A stretch of DNA of 64,000 nucleotides, from the NCBI GenBank assembly GCA_022825675.1, contig JAJDWK010000072.1:1-64000 (forward strand), in the 5' to 3' direction. A program made the translations under genes and the position numbers. Below the pieces are notes generated by a model. That model was given only the letters and a program-made list of their open reading frames with translations, did no database searches and was not told the DNA's origin. This DNA is from Anaerolineae bacterium (GTDB lineage Bacteria; Chloroflexota; Anaerolineae; Aggregatilineales; Phototrophicaceae). Numbering within the stretch: the stretch's first letter is position 1; every line of letters starts with the position of its first letter. Shown one piece after another: positions 1-9,941 of this stretch.

Positions 1-3000
1 CGCCAGCGCCCGCTTCCAGCGTTTTTGATGCTCCGCCCCGTAATCCTCCTGCGCATAGACTATTAAGGTGCTAATCAAAGCGGCGTGAGGTCCGCTGGGC
101 ACGGGCGTGTTTGTTGCCGCTGGAATCGGCGTGTTCGTCGGCGGGATGGGCGTGTTCGTCGCCGTTGGCAGCGGCGTATTTGTTGGCGTCGAAGTGGCGG
201 TCGGCGTCGAAGTGGACGTTGCTGTTGAAGTAGGCGTGGGCGTCGGCGTATCATCAACTTGCTGCTGCTGAGACTGCTGCATCTCCGTCAGCGCATCCAC
301 CACCGGCTGCCAGCGGCTGCGGCTGTAAGTATTTGCCATCTGCTTCGCTTCCGCCAATGTCATCGGATTGGCGTGACTGCCATGCCCCAGCGCCGCCAAA
401 GCCCGCGCCCAGCGCTTGTAATGGTCGGAAGTATCAGCCTGTTCATCCCGGTAGCCGATTAAAGTCTGAATCAGACTTGGCACGGGTGTATTCGAGGCGA
501 CTGGCGTATCCGTCGGGATGGGCGTGTCGGTTGGGATTGGCGTATCCGACGGAATCGGCGTCGCTGTCGGCGGACCGGCGGGCGCGGTTTTCACATGCTT
601 CGTGAGAACGGGATTGACCCCGCTCTCCAGATACGCGGTGATGCTGACGGTATAGCTGATGCCTGCCTTCAAACCCCTGAAAGTATGCGCAGTTGTGCCC
701 GCGTTGGGCGTTACGAAGTCGTAATGACCGCCGCCGCTGATTTCAACGAAATAGAGCAGCACCTTGCCCATATCGCTCCACTGGACTTTGATGTGGTCTT
801 TGGATACCTGGAAGATCATGCCCAGACTGCCGTCAGTGGGCAGTTGCGGCTGTTCATCCTTTTGTGGCTGCGTTATCGGCGTGTTGGTGGGGGTTGGGGT
901 GCTCGTCGGCGTGTTGGTCGCTGTGGGAGAAGCTGTGTTAGTGGCGGTGGCCGTATTCGTCGCGGTCGCGGTGGGCGTGGAAGTTGCTGTGGCTGTGCTT
1001 GTCGCGGTGGGCGTAGGTGATGGAGTAGCCGTACTCGTCGGCGTGTCCGTGGGCAGCACGAGCTGGTCTTGCTGCCCTAGCTGCGCGGCTGGCGTATCGG
1101 TCGGCAGGTCAGCCCGCGTATAACTCGCGGATATGGATGCTTTCGGGTAAGCCGAGTTGGGTCCGGGGTGCCAGGTTACGGTGATGTCATAGCGGCTGGA
1201 CAGCGGCATAAATGACAAATAGTAATATGTCCCATAGACGGGCCTGTCGGTGAATGTATGCGGCAGCTTCTTGAAGTATGCCTCCGAGACGCCATCAATA
1301 TCCAAGGTTACCGTGTAGTAGCCGGTGTGGGTGGGACCATCCCAGGTGAAATCTATAGAAGTCGATGTGCTGTCCGAACTGGGCTTGAGCACCCGGTTAA
1401 TGTTGAGGAAAGTCAGCGGCTCGACTTCCGGTATCGGCGTCGGCGTCTGCCCATCGGCGCGCACGCTGATCTTGCGCAGATCCCAGGGATATACCCGTTG
1501 ACCGTTGCTCAATACATAGGGGCTGATCCTTATCTCATATTCCAGGTTTGCCGTCAGCCCGCTAATGGTAATCTGCGAATCAGTTGTGTACAGCTTTTGT
1601 GTCTGGTTGCCCTTGAAGTTCGGGCTGGAATAACTCACGACATAGCCATCAGCGCCGGTGCGCGGCGTCCAATCCCGCGAGATGCTGCTGGTCGTTACAT
1701 CGGTTATCCGATATTCCATCGCCGGGCTGGCAGGCTCGGGCGTCGCGCTGGGGGTGCTGGTCGCGGTTACGGTGGGTGTAGGTGATGGAGTAGCCGTGCT
1801 CGTCGGCGTGGCGGTAGCGGTGGGCGTGGAAGTTTCCGTCGGCGTTGGCGTATCCGTTGCCGCCGCCAGCGTGGTGAAAGCCGCAATGACCGAGTCTTGC
1901 TCTTCATAGTGCAATTTGCCGTTCCGCACCACAACGCGATACCATTTGACCTCGACAATATACTTGGTATTGGGGCTCAGCTCGCTCAAATCCGCCGAAG
2001 TCTTTTGGCTGGGGAAGCTCAAGCCCTCGCCATCAGCGCTGACATTCACCCAATAACTGTCCCAAGCCGATGTGGGACCATCCCAAGCCAGGCTGGCACC
2101 CGTATCGCTGATGTCGCTGACCTGTACTTTGCTGATGGTGGCGCTGGAGCTCTGCACCTGGGGCAGCTGCTGCGGTGGGCTGTCCTGTTGGCTCTGACCG
2201 TCCGCCGCCAGGGTGCGGACATAAGCCCAGCTCAATTTATAAGAGCCGAGCCCTCTATTTTTAGGTCCCCCCAAAATCACCCAATAGAGCGTATTCGCTT
2301 CTAAGCCGCTGACATCGCAGCTGCTCGCGGTGGTTGTATGGCAGTTTCCGGGGCTGTTGACAAAATCGCCGCGGTCCTTGCCCTCGCCAATCAAGATGGT
2401 TATCCCGTAACTGTCATCGGCGTCCGGCTTATCCCAACTGACGCGGAAGCCGCTCTGCGAAATGGCGGAGAAGCTCAAAGTGCGCGGTCCCTCGCTGGGC
2501 GGCAGGGGCGTAACAATGGGCTTCGCTGGCGGGCTCAGGCTGGTGCGCACAAAAGCCTCACTGATATAGCCACCCTGTTTTGTTCCCACAAAATGCGTCA
2601 AATTCACTTTATAGAGTGTATTCGCTTGTAAGCTGCTGACATGGCAGTGCAGCGCGTTAGAGGCGCAATTTGTTGTGCTTAGCTGCTTGCCGCGCTGCGC
2701 GCCCTCGCCCTCGTAGACTCTTAGAATATAAAGAGCATCGTCACCCTGCTTATCCCAAGTGACGAGGAAGCCGTCGTCCGCGACAGCGGGGAAATTCAAA
2801 TTGCCGGGTCCATAGTTGGGCAGAGGCGTGGCAGTGGGGTTCGCGGGCGGCGGCACCGTCGCCGAAGTGCGGAAATACCCAGTCCATGTCGGCGAGTAGA
2901 ATCCTGCACGGATGGCATAACGGAACTGGACCTTATAGCGGGTGCTCGGCTTCAAATTCTTGAAGGTAAAGCTGGTCGCATAAGTCGCGGGCCAGCCGCC

Positions 3001-4437
3001 GTTTGGGACTAATGCACCGCTATCGTAGTCAAACAGCTGCAAGAAGTAGTGGTATACCGGGAGAGTTTGGGGCGGGTCCCAGCTCAGCATCGCGGTGCTG
3101 GTCGTGAAGTGGGACAGGCGCGCATTGAGCGATTTTGCCGGCGGCGGCTTGGGCGTCTTTGTGGGCGGCGGCAAGCCCGCGTCCGCCAGCGCTGTCGCCG
3201 TCAAGGCATAGTCGGGCGTCGCCGAGGGCGTGGGCGTGGCGCTGGGCGGCAAAGTGTGGAAGCTGATCTGGCGCGAATCAATTGGTTGCGCGTAACCCAC
3301 CAGGCTGCCGACAGTGTAACGGTTCACCGTGACTTCATATTGCCTGCCCGGCAGCAAGCCACTAAGCTGGAATTGAGTCGAATCGGTCATATTGTTCCTA
3401 TCCCAGCCGCCGTTCGGGACTGGCGGGAAATAGGACAAGCCGTATGTATAGCCGTGCCGCGCATCGGGACCATCCCAAGTGATGAGGGCGCTGTCATGGC
3501 TGATGCTGCCGGCTTTTGCATTGCCGAAAGGCTTGGGCGTATGGGTGGCTGTCGGCGACGCGGTATTCGTAGCGGTTGCTGTCGCGGTATTCGTAGCGGT
3601 TGCCGTCGCGGTATTCGTAGCGGTTGCCGTCGCAGTGTCGGTTGGAGTTGCTGTGTTGGTAGCGGTTGGCGTTGGCGTCGGCGGCGTCTCAAAACGCAGC
3701 GATTTTGATTTCTTCGCGTAGGTCGAGCCTGGTCCCGGGTTCCAGGTTACGGTCAAGTCATAGCCGGTGGCATCCGGCAGTTGAAAGAAAGCGTAAATGT
3801 CGTATAAGGGTCCAAAGGCTCTAGGCAGTTTTGCGGAATATCCTTGATAGAATAGCTCGGTTTGCCCATCGATATTATCCACAGTTACCGTATAGTAGCC
3901 GGTGTGCGTTGGACCGTCCCAGTCCAGTCTCAAAGTGTTAATCCAGCTCACACCGTTAAACCAGTGTCGCCTGCGCTCAACGGTGAAGGTAGTCAGCGGT
4001 TCGACTTCGGGGATAGGCGTTGGCGTCGAGCCATTGGTGCGCACGCGGACTTCGCGATGTTCAAAAGTGTATACGCGTATGCCGCCTTGCCCAATCCAAT
4101 ACGGAATGATGGTAAAGAGATACGACGTATTGGCTTTCAGACCGCTGAAGGTGATATGGGTGTCGCTGGTACGGCGATCCGCGCTGACGCCCCCGCCGGT
4201 GTACCAGACATCATAGCCATCCGCGCCTTTCATCGGCGTCCAATCCAGCGAGACGCTGTTCAGGGTTACATCGGTAACCTTGACCTCAACGGCGGGACTG
4301 GGGGTTTCGGTGGCGGTGGGCGTATCCGTGGGCAGCACCTGCTGCGCCTGCGCCAGGGACGCGCCGAGAAGCGCGACAATGAGGAAAAGCGGCAGCAAAA
4401 TAGACTGTAGAGGTCGCGTTATACGGCAGGCAAACAT
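1..4437 (-). CDS. Exported multi-FN3 protein with Thr/Pro linkers (3' end outside window)
   Basis: Reading the minus strand from ATG at 4437 gives 1479 codons with no stop down to base 1, so the ORF track (which needs a stop) missed it. Residues 1-32 look like a signal peptide ([21 protein letters not shown], cleavage near AQAQ). About nine beta-rich FN3-like modules follow, with typical W-D/T and L.ANT.Y motifs, roughly at 50-137, 145-245, 303-395, 425-525, 540-625, 640-735, 755-850, 905-1105 (a pair) and 1195-1275. They are separated by low-complexity linkers of the TATATNTA / TPTPTNTP type. The C-terminus carries an Arg-Trp repeat (about 1322-1388) and the start of a second copy at the window edge. 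It is probably a secreted or surface adhesin or scaffold; no catalytic domain is seen. The plus-strand VGVAVAV ORFs here are shadows of the linkers. Confidence 0.85.
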   Translation of the reverse strand, partial: MFACRITRPLQSILLPLFLIVALLGASLAQAQQVLPTDTPTATETPSPAVEVKVTDVTLNSVSLDWTPMKGADGYDVWYTGGGVSADRRTSDTHITFSGLKANTSYLFTIIPYWIGQGGIRVYTFEHREVRVRTNGSTPTPIPEVEPLTTFTVERRRHWFNGVSWINTLRLDWDGPTHTGYYTVTVDNIDGQTELFYQGYSAKLPRAFGPLYDIYAFFQLPDATGYDLTVTWNPGPGSTYAKKSKSLRFETPPTPTPTATNTATPTDTATATATNTATATATNTATATATNTASPTATHTPKPFGNAKAGSISHDSALITWDGPDARHGYTYGLSYFPPVPNGGWDRNNMTDSTQFQLSGLLPGRQYEVTVNRYTVGSLVGYAQPIDSRQISFHTLPPSATPTPSATPDYALTATALADAGLPPPTKTPKPPPAKSLNARLSHFTTSTAMLSWDPPQTLPVYHYFLQLFDYDSGALVPNGGWPATYATSFTFKNLKPSTRYKVQFRYAIRAGFYSPTWTGYFRTSATVPPPANPTATPLPNYGPGNLNFPAVADDGFLVTWDKQGDDALYILRVYEGEGAQRGKQLSTTNCASNALHCHVSSLQANTLYKVNLTHFVGTKQGGYISEAFVRTSLSPPAKPIVTPLPPSEGPRTLSFSAISQSGFRVSWDKPDADDSYGITILIGEGKDRGDFVNSPGNCHTTTASSCDVSGLEANTLYWVILGGPKNRGLGSYKLSWAYVRTLAADGQSQQDSPPQQLPQVQSSSATISKVQVSDISDTGASLAWDGPTSAWDSYWVNVSADGEGLSFPSQKTSADLSELSPNTKYIVEVKWYRVVVRNGKLHYEEQDSVIAAFTTLAAATDTPTPTETSTPTATATPTSTATPSPTPTVTATSTPSATPEPASPAMEYRITDVTTSSISRDWTPRTGADGYVVSYSSPNFKGNQTQKLYTTDSQITISGLTANLEYEIRISPYVLSNGQRVYPWDLRKISVRADGQTPTPIPEVEPLTFLNINRVLKPSSDSTSTSIDFTWDGPTHTGYYTVTLDIDGVSEAYFKKLPHTFTDRPVYGTYYYLSFMPLSSRYDITVTWHPGPNSAYPKASISASYTRADLPTDTPAAQLGQQDQLVLPTDTPTSTATPSPTPTATSTATATSTPTATATNTATATNTASPTATNTPTSTPTPTNTPITQPQKDEQPQLPTDGSLGMIFQVSKDHIKVQWSDMGKVLLYFVEISGGGHYDFVTPNAGTTAHTFRGLKAGISYTVSITAYLESGVNPVLTKHVKTAPAGPPTATPIPSDTPIPTDTPIPTDTPVASNTPVPSLIQTLIGYRDEQADTSDHYKRWARALAALGHGSHANPMTLAEAKQMANTYSRSRWQPVVDALTEMQQSQQQQVDDTPTPTPTSTATSTSTPTATSTPTNTPLPTATNTPIPPTNTPIPAATNTPVPSGPHAALISTLIVYAQEDYGAEHQKRWKRALA
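274..474 (-). repeat. Arg-Trp C-terminal repeat, copy 1 (copy 2 truncated at 1-78)
   Basis: Within the FN3 protein, this stretch encodes [12 protein letters not shown] followed by [13 protein letters not shown] and then [10 protein letters not shown] and [11 protein letters not shown] second copy, [12 protein letters not shown] then [10 protein letters not shown], begins at base 78 and runs off the window. The pattern of a KRW.RALAALG helix followed by a MT.AEA..MA...W.PV..AL helix resembles a repeat found in large bacterial surface proteins (recalled, not searched). Its function is unknown. Confidence 0.6.
3561..3632. repeat. Three tandem 24-bp units in an FN3 linker
   Basis: The unit CGGTATTCGTAGCGGTTGCY GTCG occurs three times head to tail at 3561, 3585 and 3609, with a single T/C difference in the first unit. 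On the coding (minus) strand each unit adds eight residues of the Thr/Ala/Asn linker, so changes in copy number keep the frame. Looser versions of the same linker code occur near 150-250, 880-1050 and 1740-1860. Confidence 0.85.
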
Positions 4438-4480
4438 AAACAAATCCTCAAGAAGCGGCGCAAGCGCATAAGCTAAACGA

Positions 4481-4509
4481 AGTATAGATTATAATCGCGC
4501 AAGTTTCAA
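4481..4509 (-). promoter_or_regulatory. Predicted sigma70-type promoter of the FN3 gene
   Basis: On the minus strand TTGAAA (4504-4509) is followed after 17 nt by TATACT (4481-4486), which puts the transcription start about 37 nt upstream of the ATG at 4437. A second -10-like TATAAT lies at 4488-4493. The rest of the 287-bp divergent spacer (4438-4724) holds no gene; I see no convincing promoter there for the rightward transporter operon. Confidence 0.5.
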
Positions 4510-4724
4510 GTTTTTCATGGCGCGGCAATTATTAAGACTGTGGATTTTCTCGCGATTCCCTCCGCAAAACGAAAACTTGAGTTTTCCGCCACTTTACTGT
4601 ACATTAGGTTCAGTCTGGGCGTCGCTATCAGCCGCATGGGCATTCTGTTGACGTTGCGCATCTGATAGCTTTGCACAGAGACCGTGTATCTATCACATCT
4701 ACAAGCTATGAAAGGAAACACTAG

Positions 4725-6449
4725 ATGTACAGGAAAACTTTGCTCGGCTTGCTGCTTGTCGCGCTCAGCCTTTTGGCTTTCGCGCCAGTGCAGGCGCAGG
4801 ACAATGTATTAAATGTGGCTTGGCCCTATCAAGTGCCGCCGACGGGCCACTTCAACACCTTCGCCTCGGGCGGCATCGCCTTGGGGCAATATCAAGACTT
4901 GCATGAGCCGCCGCTTGCGGTGCTGATGTGGGCAACCGGCGATTATCAAGGCATGGTCGCGGAAGAGTTCGGCTGGGATGACGATGGCAACTATGTCATT
5001 TCGATAGTCGACGGCAATACCTGGAGCGATGGCAGCGCGATGACCGCTGACGACCTCATGGCGACCTTCAACATCTTCCGCCTGCGCGGCGACGCCGTTT
5101 GGGCGAACATGTCCGGCATCGAAAAAGTTGACGACTCCACCGTCAAATTCCACATGGAATCGCCTTCGAGCCTGGCAGAGCGCATCATCCTCACCACCAA
5201 CCTCCGCCCCGCCAGCGTCTTCGGCGATATTGCCGACCGCGCTTCTATGATGAGCCCGGGCGATGATGGCTGGGACGCGCTCTTGCAAGAGCTGACCGAG
5301 TTCCGCCCCGAAATGCCGGTTTCTGGCGGTCCATACACCATCCAGCCGGATACCATCTCCGAAGCCAATTTGATGCTGGCATTAAATCCCGGCGGCTTCG
5401 CTGGCGATATCCAGCACTATGACATGGTGCGCATGTGGAATGGCGAGACGGAAGTTGTTACCCCGCTGGTCGCCAACCAGGAGCTGCACTACATCACGCA
5501 CGGCATCCCGCCCACAACCGAAGAGGATTTCGCCAACCGCGGCATTGATATCGTGCGCTCTGGCATGAACAATGGTCCTGGCTTGTATGTCAACCATGCG
5601 GTATATCCGCTTAACATGGTAGAAGTGCGCCAGGCGATTGCCTACGCCGTTGACCGCATCCAAAACGGCGTCGTCAGCTTGGGCGAATCCGGCGTGGCGG
5701 TGGAATACATGACTGGCATGAGCGACGGCTTGTCCGAAGCCTGGCTGAGCGACGATGTTCTCGATTCCCTCAACACCTATGACCACGACCTGATGAAGGC
5801 GGAAGAATTGCTGATGGGCGTCGGCTTCAGCCGCAATGATGCCGGGCACTGGGTGGACGACAATGGCGATACCCTGTCCTTCGAGCTGACCTTCCCGCAG
5901 GAATATGCTGATTGGTCGGCGGCGGCGGAAAATGCCACCGCCCAGCTCAACGATTTCGGCTTTGATATTTCCGCGCGCGGCGTTCAGTTCCAGCAGCATC
6001 CGCAGGACATCTACAGCAGCAACTTCGAGATGGCAATCCGCAACTGGGGCTTGGGCGATCCCATCCCGGGACGCAGCTATCTGCAAGCCTATAACCGCTA
6101 CAACGGTCAGGGCGAAGTCGCGGGCGAAGGCGGCGGCGCTGGCATGAACTTCGACAACAATGTCGATTTCAGCGGCGGCATGGTCAATGTCTTCGACCTC
6201 TCCAACATGAGCTCGCAAGGCGTCGACAAAGACGCGCAAGCGGAATTGGTCTCGCAGCTGGCGGTTTCTTACAACGAATTGCTGCCGGCGATCCCGCTGT
6301 GGGAGCGTTACACCAACAACGCGCTCAATCGCAATTTCATCATGGTGCCGGATGCTGGCGATTCGATCTTCGCCAACTTCGGCGGCGGCGCTGACAACTG
6401 GATGACCACCCTCATCCTCACGGGCGTAACCGCGCCAGCCGACATGTAA
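4725..6449 (+). CDS. ABC importer solute-binding protein, family 5 (peptide/nickel type)
   Basis: A protein of 574 aa with an N-terminal signal peptide (LLGLLLVALSLLAFAPVQAQ); no lipobox Cys is evident. The mature part has the SBP_bac_5 layout: an early FNTFASGG segment, TWSDGSAMTADD (the usual W.DG.P.TA.D motif), VRQAIAYAVDR, and a C-terminal IPLWERYTNNAL. It should bind a peptide or another large solute outside the membrane and deliver it to the two permeases that follow. AAAGGA lies 8 nt before the ATG. It is first in an operon running to about 13526. The substrate cannot be told from sequence; family members also bind oligosaccharides. Confidence 0.9.
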   Translation: MYRKTLLGLLLVALSLLAFAPVQAQDNVLNVAWPYQVPPTGHFNTFASGGIALGQYQDLHEPPLAVLMWATGDYQGMVAEEFGWDDDGNYVISIVDGNTWSDGSAMTADDLMATFNIFRLRGDAVWANMSGIEKVDDSTVKFHMESPSSLAERIILTTNLRPASVFGDIADRASMMSPGDDGWDALLQELTEFRPEMPVSGGPYTIQPDTISEANLMLALNPGGFAGDIQHYDMVRMWNGETEVVTPLVANQELHYITHGIPPTTEEDFANRGIDIVRSGMNNGPGLYVNHAVYPLNMVEVRQAIAYAVDRIQNGVVSLGESGVAVEYMTGMSDGLSEAWLSDDVLDSLNTYDHDLMKAEELLMGVGFSRNDAGHWVDDNGDTLSFELTFPQEYADWSAAAENATAQLNDFGFDISARGVQFQQHPQDIYSSNFEMAIRNWGLGDPIPGRSYLQAYNRYNGQGEVAGEGGGAGMNFDNNVDFSGGMVNVFDLSNMSSQGVDKDAQAELVSQLAVSYNELLPAIPLWERYTNNALNRNFIMVPDAGDSIFANFGGGADNWMTTLILTGVTAPADM

Positions 6450-6465
6450 TTGCGGTATCTTCAGC

Positions 6466-6517
6466 GCAGCGCAGAGTGAACTCTGCGCTGCCAGGGGCGG
6501 GACCCAGTGCCCGCCCC
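6466..6517 (+). terminator. Two tandem hairpins between binding-protein and permease genes
   Basis: GCAGCGCAGAGT and ACTCTGCGCTGC (6466-6491) form a perfect stem with almost no loop, followed at once by GGGGCGGG and CCCGCCCC (6494-6517) around an 8-nt loop. No T-run follows, so a full stop is unlikely. The position just after the binding-protein gene fits a partial terminator or an RNA-stabilising element that raises binding protein over permease. Confidence 0.6.
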
Positions 6518-6556
6518 ATTTCGCTAGTCTTAGCTGAAACCTTTTGGAGCCTCTTG

Positions 6557-7660
6557 ATGGCGAGCCACAGCAGCGACCTCGAAAATGCACGGGTGAACTC
6601 GCCTAACCCGGTTAAGTATGTGAGCGACTTCTTCGACAGATATCCTATCCACAAAAATTATTACCTGCGTATTTTTCTGCAAGCGCTGGTGACCATTTGG
6701 GCGGTCATGAGCTTTACCTTCGTGCTGGTGCGGCTGATGCCGGGCAACCCGGTCGATGTGCTCATCGAGCAGATTTTGACGCAAGAAGGCATCTCCTATC
6801 AAGAAGCCTATGACCGCGTCGCCGCCAGCTTCAATATCGACCCTGACGCCTCGATGCTGGACCAATATGTCGACTATGTTGGCGACTTGCTGCGCCTTGA
6901 CCTGGGCACTTCCATCACCTCGCCTGGCACGCGCGTCATTGACGAAATCGCCCGCTTTTTGCCCTGGACGATATTCGCGGTCGGCTGCGGCTTCCTGATA
7001 AGTTTTGTGCTCGGCATCGTGCTCGGCATGACCATGGCATATTATCGCGATTCGGTGTTGGATCATTCGCTTTCGCTGGTGTCGTCATTTTTCACCGGCG
7101 TGCCTAATTATATTTGGGGCTTGCTCATCATTATTGGTCCCGGCATCACCTGGAAATGGTTTAATGTCGGCGCTGCCCGCGGCACCTATGACCCCGGCTT
7201 GACGCCCGGCTTCAACGCGGAATTCATCGCCAGCGCCATCGAGCATGCGCTGCTGCCGATTTTCACCTATGTGCTCGCCACCTTGGGCAGTTGGATGCTT
7301 AGCATGAAGAGCAGCACCGCCAGCGTGCTCAACGATGATTATGTTAATGTGGCGGAAGCGCGCGGCTTAAAAGACCGGCGCATCATTACTTCTTATGTTG
7401 GGCGCAACGCCATGCTGCCGCTCTTCGCCCAGTTGAGCATCAGCATCGGTTTTGTGCTGGGCAGCGGCGTGGTAATCGAAGAAATTTTTGTCTATTGGGG
7501 CTTCGGGCATTACCTGTTTCAAGCGATAACCGTGCGCGATTACACCGGCATCCAAGGCTCGGTCTTGATATTGTCCTCGACATTTGTCTTCAGCAACCTG
7601 CTTGCTGATTTGACCTACGGGCTGCTGGACCCGCGGGTGCGCATCACCGGGGAAAAATAA
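6557..7660 (+). CDS. ABC importer permease, DppB/OppB type
   Basis: The chosen start is the ATG at 6557 (MASHSSDLENARV), after a TTGGAGCC stretch; the ORF-track start at 6476 would run through the hairpins. The product is 367 aa. It has an N-terminal membrane helix with FVLVRLMPGNPVD, a large external loop (ITSPGTRV), then a BPD_transp_1 core of about five helices with the EARGLKDRRII loop (EAA motif) that contacts the ATPase. It ends in DPRVRI, typical of DppB/OppB. It pairs with the next gene, 2 nt downstream, to form the transmembrane channel. Confidence 0.9.
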   Translation: MASHSSDLENARVNSPNPVKYVSDFFDRYPIHKNYYLRIFLQALVTIWAVMSFTFVLVRLMPGNPVDVLIEQILTQEGISYQEAYDRVAASFNIDPDASMLDQYVDYVGDLLRLDLGTSITSPGTRVIDEIARFLPWTIFAVGCGFLISFVLGIVLGMTMAYYRDSVLDHSLSLVSSFFTGVPNYIWGLLIIIGPGITWKWFNVGAARGTYDPGLTPGFNAEFIASAIEHALLPIFTYVLATLGSWMLSMKSSTASVLNDDYVNVAEARGLKDRRIITSYVGRNAMLPLFAQLSISIGFVLGSGVVIEEIFVYWGFGHYLFQAITVRDYTGIQGSVLILSSTFVFSNLLADLTYGLLDPRVRITGEK

Positions 7661-7662
7661 GC

Positions 7663-8907
7663 ATGAAGACGGCTGCTTCGCCCAATTTTCTTCTGTCGCT
7701 CCTGCGCATGCCCTGGGCGCTGCTCAGCGGCAGCTACCATTTCATCAACCGTTTGCGCGCCAACCGCGCCGGCTTTATCGGCTTCCTGGGTTTGATCGCC
7801 TATTTCATCCTGACCTTCATCATGCCCTACTTCATCCCCTTTGACAGCGAAGTCAACCTGGACGAGATTGCCGGTCCTGTGGGTTCGCGCATTCAGCTGG
7901 CGGTGCATCGCGACAATGCCCATCTCAAAACTTTTGAAGACTTGGCGAGCAAAACTGTCGGTGTGGTCGATCAAACGGGCGGTCCCAGCTTGATTGCGCC
8001 TTATGCTGACAGCATCACCATCGAAAAATACCGCTGGACCAGCCGCCGCGCTGGTCCTGGCATCCGCGCCGCTTTGCTCGACCTCGCCGACAAAGAGATT
8101 GACGGCATGTTGATATTCTCCAAGACGGTCGAGCAGATTTTGGCGGACGATGAAGACCTGGAGTTACAGGCGGTTTACCGCGAGCACATCGTCATCTCCA
8201 ACCCGGAATTGGGTCCGCCGCATCTCTTGGGCACCGACACACAAGGGCGCGATATCGCCACGCATATTGTGCACGGCGGGCGCATCCTGATTTTGACCGC
8301 CGTCATCGGCGGCGTAATCTCAACATTGATAGCGCTGGTTGTCGGCTCGCTATCCGCCTTGCTCGGCGGTCCACTTGACAGCGCGATGACGGCGCTGTCG
8401 AACCTCATTTTGGCGGTGCCGCGCCTGCCGCTTTTGGTGGTACTGGCGGGTTTGATACGGTTTGACAATACGCTCTTCCTCGGCGTGATGATTGGCTTGC
8501 TGGGCTGGCCCCCCCTGATGCGCGCCATCCGCGCCCAGGTGCTCAGCTTGAGAGAGCGCGATTTTGTGGAGGCGGCGCGTTCGCTGGGATTGAGCACGAC
8601 GCACATCATGTTCCGCGAAATGCTGCCGAATATGATTAGCTATGTGATGATAAATTTTATCTTCGCAATCACCTTCGCGATGTACGAGCAGATTGCGCTG
8701 CTTGTGCTCGGTTTAGCGCCGATTGACGATTATACTTGGGGCGTGATGCTCTACTTCGGCCGTTCCCGCGGTACGCTCTACAACGAAGACGGCGCGAGCA
8801 TGGCGCTGGCGCCGGTGCTGGCAATCGCCTTTTTCCAAGTCTGTCTCGTGCTGTTTGCGCGCGCCTTGGAAGAAGTGTTTGACCCCCGTTTGCGCTCGGC
8901 AGTATAG
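7663..8907 (+). CDS. ABC importer permease, DppC type, with inserted binding-protein-like lobe
   Basis: A 414-aa protein, longer than the usual 280-320 aa for DppC. Residues 1-70 hold the cytoplasmic N-terminus and first helix ending FIPFDSEVNL. The family core resumes at HLLGTDTQGRDI (187-198), followed by the BPD_transp_1 helices, the EAARSLGLSTTHIMFREMLPN coupling loop and a C-terminal DPRLRS. About 105 residues (72-178) between them are extra: they read AVHRDNAHLKTFEDLASKTV, VVDQTGGPSL and DKEIDGMLIFSKTVEQIL, which resemble one lobe of a family-3 type-2 periplasmic binding protein. The insert would sit outside the membrane. Transport role is secure; the insert's role is inferred. Confidence 0.9.
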   Translation: MKTAASPNFLLSLLRMPWALLSGSYHFINRLRANRAGFIGFLGLIAYFILTFIMPYFIPFDSEVNLDEIAGPVGSRIQLAVHRDNAHLKTFEDLASKTVGVVDQTGGPSLIAPYADSITIEKYRWTSRRAGPGIRAALLDLADKEIDGMLIFSKTVEQILADDEDLELQAVYREHIVISNPELGPPHLLGTDTQGRDIATHIVHGGRILILTAVIGGVISTLIALVVGSLSALLGGPLDSAMTALSNLILAVPRLPLLVVLAGLIRFDNTLFLGVMIGLLGWPPLMRAIRAQVLSLRERDFVEAARSLGLSTTHIMFREMLPNMISYVMINFIFAITFAMYEQIALLVLGLAPIDDYTWGVMLYFGRSRGTLYNEDGASMALAPVLAIAFFQVCLVLFARALEEVFDPRLRSAV

Positions 8908-8921
8908 GCGAGGAGAGGCGC

Positions 8922-9941
8922 ATGGCGGCAAAGCGGCAGGAAACGGTGCTGGAAGTAGACGATCTCTCGATCGTCTATCGCACCAAACGCGGCGATGTCA
9001 AGGCGACCAACCATGTTTCTTTCAGCCTGAAGCAGGGCGAGGCAATGGCGCTCATCGGCGAGAGTGGCAGCGGCAAAACGACCATCAGCCTGGCGCTCAT
9101 CCGCAAGCTGCCCAAAAACGCCGTGATTACCAGCGGCAGCATTGAGTACCGGCACAATGGCGAGATTCAAGATGTGCTAAGGCTGAGCAAGCGCCAGTTG
9201 CGCGCCTTCCGTTGGAAAGACTGCGCCATGGTTTTCCAGGGCGCGCAGAACGCGTTTAACCCCGTCTTGAAGATCCACAAACAATTTGAGGACACCGCCC
9301 GCTCTCACGGCTGGACAGACAAGCAGGCAGTGCGCGAACGCGCGCTAAACCTCCTGGAATTGGTACGGCTGGACCCCGAGCGCGTTTACGATTCTTACCC
9401 GCATGAGCTTAGCGGTGGCATGAAACAGCGCACGCTGCTGGCGCTGGGCGTATTGCTCAACCCGCAAATTGTCATCCTGGACGAGCCGACAACCGCGCTT
9501 GACATCTTGACGCAGCGCGCCATCATCGATGTCCTAAACGATATGCAGCGGCAGCTGCATTTCAGCATCATCTTCATCAGCCACGATCTTTCGCTGGCGG
9601 CGGAAATGGCGGATACAGTCGCCACCGTCTACGCCGGGGAAATCGTTGAGATGGGCGGCGTCAACGATATATTTTACCAATCGCTGCATCCTTATACTTA
9701 TGGATTGCTGACATCGGTGCCGACGCTGGCGCAAGAGCAAGACCTGCTGCAGAGCATCCCCGGCTCGCCGCCCAACTTGATACACCCGCCCAGCGGCTGC
9801 AAATTCCACCCCCGCTGCGCCTTCGCTACCGCTGCCTGCTCCCAGGATGAACCGCCGCTGATACAGGATTTTGGGGCGCATCTCGCCGCCTGCTGGCACA
9901 AAAAAGCGCTGGCAGAAAGCCGGGAGGAACGGGTTTCGTGA
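8922..9941 (+). CDS. ABC importer ATPase, DppD/OppD type
   Basis: A 339-aa nucleotide-binding subunit that powers the importer from the cytoplasm. It shows Walker A GESGSGKTT (near residue 45), a Q-loop VFQGAQNAFNP, the signature LSGGMKQR, Walker B IVILDEPTTALD and the H-loop FISHDLS. The C-terminal oligopeptide/dipeptide extension has GCKFHPRCAFATAAC and a further CW. GAGGAGAGG lies a few bases before the ATG. It overlaps the next ATPase gene by four bases (GTGA), so the two are translationally coupled. Confidence 0.93.
   Translation: MAAKRQETVLEVDDLSIVYRTKRGDVKATNHVSFSLKQGEAMALIGESGSGKTTISLALIRKLPKNAVITSGSIEYRHNGEIQDVLRLSKRQLRAFRWKDCAMVFQGAQNAFNPVLKIHKQFEDTARSHGWTDKQAVRERALNLLELVRLDPERVYDSYPHELSGGMKQRTLLALGVLLNPQIVILDEPTTALDILTQRAIIDVLNDMQRQLHFSIIFISHDLSLAAEMADTVATVYAGEIVEMGGVNDIFYQSLHPYTYGLLTSVPTLAQEQDLLQSIPGSPPNLIHPPSGCKFHPRCAFATAACSQDEPPLIQDFGAHLAACWHKKALAESREERVS

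Noticed and set aside
764-1123. Plus-strand ORFs rich in VGVAVAV (also 1658-1909, 3479-3721)
   Set aside because: They are antisense readings of Thr/Pro/Ala linkers in the minus-strand FN3 gene, which is open throughout and has domain structure.
3541-3670. Tandem repeats as a CRISPR array
   Set aside because: Units are contiguous with no spacers and stay in frame in a coding linker.
4640-4724. TTGACG near 4648 as -35 for the first importer operon
   Set aside because: No -10-like hexamer lies 16-18 nt downstream.
5382-6590. 402-aa minus ORF opposite the binding-protein gene
   Set aside because: Antisense shadow caused by high GC; no domain motifs, while the plus strand has a full SBP_bac_5 protein.
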